A DNA stretch of 64,000 bases from Toxotes chatareus (Eukaryota > Chordata > Actinopteri > Toxotidae): the NCBI GenBank assembly GCA_016801885.1, contig CM028896.1, positions 2,976,001 through 3,040,000 on the forward strand. The letters run 5' to 3'. Below are positions 53,029 to 64,000 of this stretch, one piece after another. The notes under the pieces were generated by a model. The model saw only the letters and a list, made by a program, of their open reading frames with translations, had not been told where the DNA came from and did not search any database. Each line of letters begins with the position of its first letter. Positions within the stretch are counted from its first letter, which is position 1. The position numbers and the translations under genes were made by a program.

Positions 53029-56000
53029 CACCCAGTTTCACATTTTCCATGTCACAACTGTTCCTCTTCACCATATCTCGCCTTCATCTAATTTTTAAGA
53101 TGGATTCGATAGGTGAAACCCTCAACAGGCTGCCTCTTTCATCTTGCAGTGTGTCTGATATTTCATCCATCCATCTTACCTGATGTGCAGCCTTTGAGAT
53201 ACGATCCCCATTTCTATTTTGCCACTGATTATAACCATTAACAAGCAGTCTGTCTGTGAATGGAGGGGGTCACGACCCTCAACATTAAAACATTCATCAG
53301 GGAATATGATTTACTGGGCTCTCTCACCAAGCGGGAGGACTCACTCTTTGTAACATGGACATTTAAAATGGGACGTATTCCAAAGTGCATCACAATCAAT
53401 GCAAATAGAAAATTTTAATCATCTCAGTCGTTCTCCTTCACCTCTATTCTGATCGATTACACCATTCATTTTTGCGGAAAATGCGTGCCTGATTTGAGAA
53501 TGTAGCCTCTCTCCTGTGACATAACCAAGCCCTCATGTGACCAAAGAAAAATACCAACCTTCAACAGTGGGTTATTTTCAGAGCAGAACACCATTGATGA
53601 AGTAGATGTGTGCTCAACCCGTGATTATGAAATTCTGCATTCCCATATTTTTCTAAAGAAATCAACTGCCCACAACTTAAACAGTTAAGCAGATTTTATT
53701 TTTCTCTACTCTTTTTAATCAAGGCAGGTGGAGGTTTTTTTTTGATTTCCTCGTAATAAGAGCCAGTCCAGGGCAGTAATCAACATCAAGCTAACCAGAT
53801 TTGGGTTAACAAATTGATGTTTTGGACCTATGACCGCTAGAGTTGATGAATGTGGAATAATCTGCACAGTGCACATGAGTGCCTGTGTACGATTAAAGTG
53901 GTGGGTGTCAATCTGGTTATCCATTCAACTGTGAATTAAATCACCTGCAAATAGGATACAAATACATACAGAACAATGCAGGGAATCATGACAAATACGG
54001 GGAAGGTACAATGACACATACTCCCAGGGTACTGAGGACCTAACTCCATATAATCCATATTTCAGACTCTTTTTTTGGGGGGTGGGGACACTTTAGACTG
54101 TCACCTAAATTTATCAAGTCAGTTGCAAAGGAAAGTGTGGTACAGAAAGGGCACAGAAAGGGAATGGAAAATTACAAGTTGAGCCAGTAGACAAAAGGAG
54201 AGAGAGGAGAGAGAGAAACGGGTAGGTGGACCTGCAATGGTGCTGGATTTGGGGGCAGAGAGAAATTGATAGTTGGAAGGGAGAGCAGGGAAGAGCACAC
54301 ACAGTCACTCTCGGCTCTTACTGACCTGAGAGGCACAGCCTGTTTGATTTAGTGCCAATCAGAGTTTTTAATGTCTGTGCAGCGCATCATAATTTATTAG
54401 GATTATCATAAACTTGTGCTGGGAGAAGGAGCAGAGGCACTTGTGCCTCCTCTCAGAATGAATTACTTGCTGCAAGCTGGAGCGTCAGTCAAGGCAGAAA
54501 TGGCGATACCAGCTTTTTCCCACTTTGTTTTTCTACAACCTTTCAATGCGGGCCATCACAGCCAGGACCCACAATAAATATTCATCCCGTCATATTCCAT
54601 CCCATACGGGGCCAAGGATATTAGATGACGGAGAGCTACAGGCAGGTTTGAATTACATTCTGACTCAAAGGGGGCATCTGTGTCATGGACAGCAGGGGTG
54701 GGGGCACTTTTTAGGACTTATTAGTACATCCAACAATACACAGGCAGTTCCTGTGTTCTTCCTCTATGCAAGCTATATATATGGTATTTATAAAAATGAC
54801 AACAATACAACACACTAATTTACTAAAGAATAGCAACTTGTGCTCCTGAAATTTATTTGTATCTCTTAATATCCAAAATTACATTTGTAGAATTATTGCC
54901 ATTATTGTGTTAGTTAATTAATTATCACTTCCGCAACTTCACCCCGGTTCTCCGTGACCATACAGTTCTCATATTGATTTCTGGGGGTCTCTGGTCTCTT
55001 TTGTGGCAGCTGAGCTCCCTGCTTAATTTGAACACTGGGTAAAGGGGGAATTTGTCTCCGGCTGTTTTTGTTGCGACTGAAATGAAGACACTGATCTCCC
55101 ATCATCTGCTAAGCCTTTTCACTCCATTTTGATCACACAGAAGAAGGAAAGAGCTATTGAAAGGATCGTCTTGAATGTGGTGGTGAAGTTGCATTGTATT
55201 TGTCCAAGATTAAGAACCCTCTTAACCTACTTTAGCTTGTGCGTCATGATGGACTGGTGCTGAATTAATTTACTCAGGGCAACAAATGGGTGAGTGGGAG
55301 GAGAAACAAAGGTGGCGATGTAACTTGAGAAGTCTGGGTAAAGATAACTAGCGCCTTTTGCATTTCATTCATGCAGACCTCGGCTATTTTTTTCAGCAAT
55401 TGACTCATAGTTTTAATTTTCTTTTAAAAAGTTGTAGTACAAGTTGCAGATACTCATTTCTTGAAAATTATTTAATTATTTAAATATTAAACAATTATTT
55501 ATCAATTAATTTTACTGAATTTGCAGATTGCCTCCTTTTTACGAATCAATTATAGTCCAAAATATGTTTTGAAGAGCTTTTTTTTTTTTTTTTGCAGTGC
55601 ACACACACAAAACAACCTGAGTTGGTAGACTTGCAAAGTAAAGGGCTGTTCTCAACTAGAGAACATTTCATCTCATTGCACATTTAAGCATCATTAACCA
55701 AATGTGGCTTACAGTAAATTTCCTGCACGCAGGCAAGCACAGTCTATCTGTGCAAGGTTATGTATGTCCTTTTCAGGTGTTTACTGTAATTTACTAAACT
55801 TACAGCGTAGCTTTAAACCCCGTGGTGGCCTGCACTGATACTGAAAACACACATTCCAATGAAAGAATGGAAAATCTGTGTAACAATAGATGGGGTGGCT
55901 TTTGGGAGTTGGTTTGGGGCCTGCACTGGCATGAAGCTCAGTGGGAGTATGAGAGGCAGGCAGACTGGAAGCCTAATTAATCCAGCCTTCCTTAATTAGT

Positions 56001-56862
56001 CTTTCTCCCGTCCATGACTCACTCGCCAATCTTCTGATGCTCCCTTTCCCGCCTCTCCTACCCCTGTCTTACTCATATGCTCCCTCTCCTTTCCCTCCAT
56101 GTATATTTGTCTGTGACTTTCTCCCTTTCTCTCCTGTTCTGTCTGCTTTGCCATCTTTCCAGGCTTGACCGAATGGTGATATGTTCCGAGGTGATAAACA
56201 AGCACATGCTGCTGCAGAGGGCAGCTTAGGCAAAGCTATGGTTGTCTGTGCGGTTGTCTGTGTTGCCACTAGAGGACCAGACAAAAGCTCAGCTGTAGGC
56301 GGCAGAGAGTGCCTGCACCACATTGTCTTTAGAGATATACGGTGTGTCTCACAATGCAGGTGGTCAGTGTGCAGCTGGATGGCACAATGCCCCGAGCACT
56401 GCACCTCCTGCGTGCAGATCATGGCAGTAATCTGCAAACACTGGCACAAGAAAACACTGGATGCATCCTGCCAGCATGGTGGGATAACAGACCATGGCAG
56501 TAGCTGTAACCAGGGCCAAGCCTGTTATGCTCAAAGATGCTGACTTTAATGACACTGTGCAACGCCGAGGCCCAGCCCACTCGCTCTGTGCCCAGAATAA
56601 TGAGGCAGTTATTCCACCAGTGGCCATGGCTATTCAAAATGACTGCTCTGTGAATACTGATCAAGACTAACTGTTGACATTCTTATGCACCATGCTGGCT
56701 TTATAATGAGCTGCATGATTAACTCATCAGGGTTTGCTTGTCTTTCTTGCGGGAAAGGTAATATACTCTTCTTCAATTGCTGGGATTAATATTGTAGCGA
56801 AGCAAAATTTACCCGGTTTATAGCTGAATGAAAATTACAATAGGAAATGTTTAAAATGAAAA

Positions 56863-56922
56863 TAGCTGCCTGCTGTAGCAGATGCTAAGTTAGCTGCCTT
56901 CTATAGCAGGTGCTAAGTTAGC
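56863..56922 (+). repeat. Imperfect tandem duplication, about 30-bp unit
   Basis: The phrase agctgcctgctgtagcagat plus gctaagtt is followed at once by a near copy, agctgccttctatagcaggt plus gctaagtt. Confidence 0.65.
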
Positions 56923-59900
56923 ATCAAGCCAGTGAAGAATGTTTAGCTACATAGGTTAGCTGCTAGCTGCAGCTACATACTTACCATACATGCGTGGGAC
57001 TGTTATCAGTCTTCTCATCTAACTCTTGGTGCTTATGTCAATGACCTTCTTTCCCAAATTGTCAAACTTATTCCTTTAAGCAATGCACATTATTAACTAT
57101 ACACTAGCACTGGCTAAATGCTCATCTGGCTAACAGTTTAACATGCTTTCATGTAAGTTTTCATTGAAAGTATCGCTAGAATTTAAAGAAAAAGTTGAAA
57201 TACCAAATAAGCTAATCTCAAATACAGCATATTAGGAAAAAGTTAATGGAGTAAAGTTTGATGGACTTTAATGGTGTTCATATCTTAGGAGTCAGATCCT
57301 ACCCCACCTGCAGTCCTTCAGACAGATAAAAACAGTTGATGTAAAATAGGACAGAATAGAGGGTGATAATTACCTGAAAGAGATCTGCCTTACTGCCAAT
57401 GGACCATAATGTGATAAATATCTTAAGGGACAATTTTTCATCTTTTTCCTTTTTTTTGCCTGTAAAGATGGGCTATTTGTGTATCAAGGTCAACTTGTAT
57501 CCCTGCTGCATTTCACAGAACACTTTTTCACAGAACAGTTTTTTCTTTCTCTTTCACCCTCACTCTTTTTTTCCTTTTTTTTCATTTCTGACCTCCCATT
57601 TCCATGGGGGAGGAAACAGTCTGAAATAGAGACCAGGAGCGGGTCGAGGTGAAGTTGTCTTTTACACTCCAGAAGCTAAAAATCCCTTTTTCTCCATGCC
57701 CCCCTCTGTAATAATGCTTCAAATGTCAAACCTAAGCCGTGATTGCCTTCACCATATTATATGAGTCTTTGGTGGCATTTCACACTGAACTTGCTTCCAG
57801 ATGAGATAAAAATCCTGCAGGTTATTTCAGTTGGCACGGTATTTCTTTAGGTTTCAGGTGGAAACTTAAAGGTTTACGACTGAGATGTGAACATTTTTAG
57901 CAGTGTACATATAAATGTGTGTAAAGTAAAGCGCTACAGTGCTTCCTCTAAGAAACAACGTGGCCAAAAAACAAGCGAGAGTTGTTAACGTTCTGTGTAA
58001 CTGCTTGGTGAGTTTATCTCTCTTTACCCCTGTCTGTATTCCCAGGTTACCCCTGGGTTGTGTGGGTCTGAGATCTGGGAGCTTTCAAGGTTCTGCACTC
58101 TAACTGGTGTATATAGTGACTCACCACTACACTGCAGACTTACCCATCACAGTCCCTGAGTACCAAGCATAAATCTATTTAGTCTGCTCCAGTTTACTGT
58201 TTCTTTCTCCCACATTTCTTGTTTCTTTGACGGTGTGATTCACTGGCTTTGAATCTCCTTTTTGAGAATATCTTTTTGGTGCAAAAAATTTTTTGGCCTG
58301 TTCAGTATGGCCCATTTTTTTGTCTGTGTGGGTTTTTGGTTCTCTCTATGTCTTTATTTCTATAGCTCTCTCTTTCTCAGGGCCTCCTCGGCATCATTTG
58401 CATGGCCTACTTTCTGTATGGGGTTTGGTTAATACCCACAAGCAGACACTTGAGCAGTAAACACTTCCCTTGCCGTGACTACCAGTGGGCTTTCCTGAAT
58501 GAACTGATCCACTTAAGGCTTGATCTGTATAATGCTTGTTATACCATTCAGGACCATACTTCCCTTCAGGATCTTGACCAAGCAATCACACACCTCTGCA
58601 GGGTCAAAAGAATTCACTTCTTTCGCAAAGAGAGACACTTAATACAATAATTATATCAACGTAGTACTCTATAATTACCATACTCCTCCTCCTATATCAC
58701 TGCTAGTGATACTAATTTTAATGCTTCACTCGTGCCATGAGTAAGAAGTCAAACGTCTGAGTCCTGTGTGAAATCTGAGTTACCTTATCAGAGAATAATG
58801 AAAACTTGCCCTTTGTGGCAGTAGGAATTGTTTCAGAGAGGTGGGGAGTGAACCAATAAGTACTACATGACAGACACAGCAAAGATATTTCAAAATATCA
58901 AAATATTCCTTGGGGAAAAGGGAAGAAAATACCTCCAAGGCATCTGCCGCTAATTAAAGTTATTGATCCTACCCAACAGTTTTTCAGCAGAGCACGCACT
59001 TTATTCTGAGTTTGTCCGTGTTCCCGAATGTCGTGGAACAGTCCCTACCATAAAGTGTGATGCGATTATTTCCACCTGTCACAGTCCCTTTCAAATTGAG
59101 TTTCAGATCTGCAACAGCTGAATCTATTCGAGAACAGACAGCTGTGCCTCTTTCACTTGAGAGGAATCTGTGTCCCCGCTTGCAAATCCAAGATTTGTTT
59201 TCCTCTGTGCTTATTATGAAGTTAACATTCCTCAAAACATATTCAGAGTATTTGAGTGCGAAATGATTTGCAGTTTTATCCTGTTACACGGACTTTCTAA
59301 CTTTATATTCCTTCTGTATTCGTTTTTTTATGGATTCAGTGTTCTGAGCTTTCTCCTCTTATGCGCACACACACAAGGTAGTATATGTAGACACACCTAC
59401 ACATATACTGTATAACTAAAACAGTATAGATACTGTATAAACATCAGGGTATGTAAAAACCCACACATCTGTCATAGGCTTCACCTGTCAACCTGAGGGT
59501 TATTCTTCATATACCTCTGGGGCATTCCAGTATTTCTCCTGAAAATGTTCCCCGCAGAGAGATGGTAAAGTAAATAGATCCATATGGAAATGCATGAGTT
59601 CATTGCAAATGATCTGCAGCATTCACACAGTTGCATGGGGGCGGAGAAGAAAGATCTCAGAAAGCTAATCTCCCACCGCATTTGCAAAGCTTTTTGGGAC
59701 ACCAGAACCCCAGGAGGAAGCTGTCTGTGGACTATAAACAACTTCTCCGAGTTTGTGTTGGGGTTTCTTTTAGAGAACAGGGGCTAGACATGGAGGGTTG
59801 TCTTCCTAAGATGGGAGCGGCAAATAAAAGATGGGAAATGGATGAGAGATAGAGAGGGGAGAGCACGGTTCATATATAATGGCTGACTGGTAGAGAATGA

Positions 59901-62409
59901 GAATTGGCTGTTTTTCATTTCACCTGTCGTCGTAAAAGAAGCGCCTGTCACAATGAGGGCAATGTCACCAGGACAGACAATGTTTCCATGACAACTAGGA
60001 ATCCCCCCCCCCTCTTTCTGATTTGTGGTGAGCTGTTGCATGGGATAAGGTCTTTAAGCAAGGATATGCTACCCATCCATTTTTTTTCTGTCCATGCTGT
60101 GAGAACAATGTTGTATCTTTCTCTCTTTTCATTGTCCCTTTGCTCTTCAGATCTCTTTTCTCTGTGCTGCTCTTTAATTCTGCTCAAATCAAGCTGTGCC
60201 TTTTGATCGTCACTCTGCTTGTTCTACATCAAACACTGGCAGTGAGAGTAAATTTATAGTCTGTCGTGCCGCGGTGCCACTAATGTCTTACATCTGTGTT
60301 TAACATCTTGGCTAAAGACAAAACAATCAAGTTGTCATTCTCACATTATCAGACGCTTCGAGTTTTGCCAAGTGTGTTTTTGTAAGAGCTGGGAAAAGAG
60401 GCGCTGGAGATTCCACTTTGTTTAACAGAACAAAAAGTGCACAGGTTATGGTCCCAAGGCAGTCTATAGAGATAACAACAACCCATCGGGTTTAGGGTGT
60501 TTCCTGTGCTATCCATGAAATCCCCAGGATGAAATGTATCAGTGTTGTGATCCAGGATAAGGCGCTGCTGCATACTGACACACAGCAGTGGTTCAGTTAA
60601 TCTGAGTGGTTTAATAAGTGTTGCAGAGAAAAAGGGACCATCCTAAACCTCTGGTCACAGTTATTATTACAGTGAGTATGTGTGTAAAGGGCTAATTCAC
60701 CCATATCACACAAAAAGTAAGTTCTCACCTTTATGTGGTATCTGGCCATGCAGATAGTATTACCTTCATTTTCCCATGTTTTGAGATATCTAGCTCTGAG
60801 ATTTATGCTGCCACCCAAAGACAATGAAGGTGATTCTGTCCCAGTCCCAGTGTCCCAAAACTCTTCAGCGATATCTGTGGATTATCCAGAGCAACTTTGA
60901 TATTGTTTATGGAAATACACCCCATTGAGTTTTGGAGAAATTTCAGATTCATCTCAAAACCACAGCAGATAAAAACAACAACAACAAAAAAATATCTGCA
61001 AGCCTAGACACCACTACAGGTAAGAACTGTGGAGCTTACAGAAATTTTTTTTTTTGTGATTTGGGCGAATCAACACTTAAGGTGATGTCAACATTTGTGT
61101 GAGGCTTTTCTATTAGGAGGAAGCTGTAAGTGATGGCACTGATTCAGATAAGATCTAACATAAAACACAGCACAAAGTGTTCCATGGTTTGTGTTGCTGA
61201 GGCATTGTTGGCTTTGTGCACAACCAGACCTGGTGTAGAAAGAAGAAAGAAGTTCTAGCAGAATCAGAGGCCACTTTTCTATTGTCACACAGTTGGAAAA
61301 TGATGAGGCCAATCTGTTCCATGCAGGGAGAGACAGTCCCCTGTAGGCTTACTGATTTTAAGGTAGTACGTTTATGTTATGTTCCACCATCTCTCATTTT
61401 TGGAGCTGCAGGTGGGCTTTTTTCTGGAGCACAGATTCTAACTCCCCCATCCCCTCCTGGCACTGAGTCAGTTCCTAAGGTACTGACAGACCTACAGTAA
61501 CATGCACTTTTCAAGATGCATTTACTTTTGGCAACTGTCGTAATCTATGTGCATTTCGCCTTCAGTGAAGCAGATTATTAGGTGGTTTGTCAATATATTG
61601 TGTTTTGGTTTCACAATAATTTCTTGGAAATCAGATATATATTTATTTTCAATAGTAAATAACATTTCTAAATGTCAGATCACGGTGAATTTAATGCTAT
61701 GAATCCAGTGATGACTGACGTCTCGTGGTTCTGCCTCCCCAGAGACATTTGAGTTTGTGGTGCAGTCAGTGTGGAAAACAAAATGGAGAAGTGAGGCTAA
61801 GCACGTATATACTACATATTGATTCCCATCTGAGCTGCATGTAATTATTCATCTGTGATCCAAATCTTGACCACAGAGCTTCATTAATATTCTGACAAAG
61901 TGCTATTTTACAATTATGCAAATCTCAAGCTTCTTTTAAGTGTCTCTAAACTCTAGTCCCACAAATATGATTTATTCATATCAAGACATCAAGCTACTGG
62001 TCTGCAAAACCACACAAAGAGAAGAAGACTGTTTGTCTTACACTGCAGAACTTTTGTTGATAAAACTGTATTTTTAATTAAAAGCCGAGATCTCTGGTAT
62101 TCTCTGCCAAGAAACTTTAGATCTTAGTTTTTCTACAGAAATCAAGTCTGGGCTGAAAGTAGACCATTCCCAAAATCAATCAGTTAATTTTGTCTTTTCT
62201 TTTTTTTTTTCCCCCGTTGCTGCTTTCGTGATCACTTTCTCTTTTAATCAATGCATGCATGGACTTCTATTTGAAAGGATGTTTCTTCATTGATTATATG
62301 GGCTTCAGATGTCCATGCTAATCTGTTTTCTTTTACTACCATCATTACATGCACTGATTTTTAACTCAAACTATGTACATTTTATTGAGTACATTGGCGC
62401 CTAATGCAA

Positions 62410-62433
62410 ATCAAGGGACTAGTGTCCCTTGAT
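62410..62433. repeat. Perfect 10-bp inverted repeat
   Basis: ATCAAGGGAC, loop TAGT, GTCCCTTGAT. Confidence 0.75.
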
Positions 62434-64000
62434 ATCCAGACGGGCAGTCCATAGGACACTGTTGTGTCTGCTGAGTCAAACATTTATGCTAACTATGTGC
62501 TGTCCTTAATATGTAGGGTAGATAAGCTCAGCCTGAACTGGAAGAACTAGCTGGATGGAGATGGACATGTTTGTAGCAGCTTTTACTGTTCCCCACACTT
62601 TATCTTCTCCACATCAATAATTTTTGTACCTGGTTTCTCTCTAACATGAATCAATTAGAAACCAGGACAACAATACTAAATGTGAATGAAAACAACAGAG
62701 GTAGAGGTAGTGCTTGCAACAGTTTACTAGGACTGTCAAAACTGCTGGTAAAATATTTTAACTTATGTAAATAGTTTAACTCTTAACACTCTAAGGACTA
62801 CCGGTAAGTTAGATGCAGCCTGCAGGGGTGTCTAAAGTGTGGTTTGTTTATGGTAAATATGATTGATAGTATTTCTAGTCACATTCTTTTTTTTCAGGGC
62901 TGGTATGGATGTGGCCCACAGTTAAACTGACAGTGCGTAAGGACGTGCAGGCACTTGGTTGTCACAAGAAGTGCATAAACACACTGGGTATATCACCTCT
63001 CCGATTCCTACACGACCAGACATGCTCAATTCAATCATTCTGGAGCTGAGTTGTCAGACTGTGGGGTCAAAGTTGAAACAAAACTCTTAATGACTCCCAG
63101 CAGAGACAACATTATGCTGTGGTCTCTCGGTTCAGCATGATGCAAATACACTGGAAGTGTGCATTGATTTTCCCATCATGTCAGGACCATTCAGCAGCGC
63201 CAAATCCTTTTCCAGTCTCTCCCAATTAGCTTTCGGCCTGGGGAACACTGTCGATCCCCATCTGCCCATCTGCCTGTCAGTGGCTTCATTCCATTGAAGG
63301 AGAGAGATAGGGAAAGGGGAAGTAGGGAAGGAAATGAGGGAGAGAGCAAGCAAGCAATGGATAATTCTGTGTTTGGCGGCTACAGGCAAGAAGGCTTGGC
63401 AGATCTGTTCATAGCCAAAGCCAGCAGGGGTGGTTTGGAAGCGGAAGGACTCCCTGAGAGAGATACTGTTGTTTGGATGATAGAGTGAGGCACAATGCCC
63501 ACTCACTCTCTCTGCAGCCATTTATCAATGAAAACACAGGACTTGTTCTCCATACAGCCTCTGCCAAGGAGGAATGCAGATTTCTCATTTCTCTCCGAGT
63601 TTTATATGTCTCTGTTTCTTTCTATCTTCCTATCTCCCCTTGGGGCGGAGCTATCACTGCTCTGCCCTGAAGGTTAGGGAATCTGGTCCAGATAATGGCC
63701 TGTCTAAGAGGACTTCAGCTGAGTCTTTCACTCTCCCAAAAGGCCTTGGCGCTTGAAGTTGGCAGAGCCCGGTGGATGTTCGGTATGATTGCTGCCTCAT
63801 CATTCTCCTATGGCTTCTTCCGCTCCTCCCGCCAAAACAGAATATAGTTCCCCTCTGAAGCAAAATGAGTGACAGAATATATCCTCACAGTCACCCTGCA
63901 TGCAAAGTCGGTCCATATCTTCAACTGCCAAAAATTGGCCACATGCCACAATTATCGGTTTGGGAGCAGGAATGAGAAATCTGTGCAGAGTAAATGAGAT

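Larger units (their letters stand above)
53029..64000. other. Non-coding, no gene seen
   Basis: Mostly unique-looking sequence. A GC-richer patch at about 56,180-56,640 is open on both strands but shows no known domain. If lrrtm4 has a long isoform this may still be intron. Confidence 0.5.

Noticed and set aside
55395..55575. AT-rich stretch with ttaattatttaaatatt-like phrases
   Set aside because: Superficially like the hAT-type MITE at 45 kb, but the diagnostic phrases are missing.

Overview
This window looks like vertebrate, almost certainly teleost fish, nuclear DNA. It is AT-rich and gene-poor, with many microsatellites and repeat remnants of types dispersed in fish genomes: hAT-type DNA elements, tRNA-like SINEs and CA/TCTA tracts. 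It holds one supported protein-coding gene. There is no bacterial operon, CRISPR array, phage or defence system.

The gene is an LRRTM4-type leucine-rich-repeat transmembrane neuronal protein on the + strand, split over two visible exons. Exon 1 lies at the end of a CpG-rich island (about 29,220-30,110). It carries a leader with several upstream ATGs and only the first four coding bases (ATG G, 30,093-30,096) before a GTAAGT donor. An intron of 8,261 bp follows. Exon 2 (coding 38,358-39,925) supplies the rest: signal peptide, LRRNT cap, ten LRRs, LRRCT cap, stalk, membrane helix and a cytoplasmic tail ending ECEV. The spliced product is 523 residues. The last codons (GAG GTA TGA) also form a possible 5' splice site, as in the mammalian gene, where a longer tail comes from a further exon. 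No such exon was found in the 24 kb downstream.

All else appears non-coding. The 29 kb upstream contains simple repeats, two tRNA-like SINE fragments (about 20.0 and 24.9-25.1 kb), decayed interspersed repeats and a perfect 17-bp inverted repeat. Intron 1 contains a 1,048-bp hAT element (36,761-37,808) with an exact 8-bp target duplication and a leftover BED zinc-finger exon, plus a fragment of a second hAT family inside it. Downstream are the 3' UTR or second intron, two related hAT-like MITE fragments (45.3-45.6 and 52.96-53.03 kb), a compound GT/AT microsatellite and a TCTA tract. The short open frames elsewhere have no recognisable domain and are treated as chance.

No new biological system was recognised. 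The points most worth a second look are the four-base coding exon, the uORF-rich leader, the stop codon that doubles as a splice donor, and the nested hAT element just upstream of the main coding exon.
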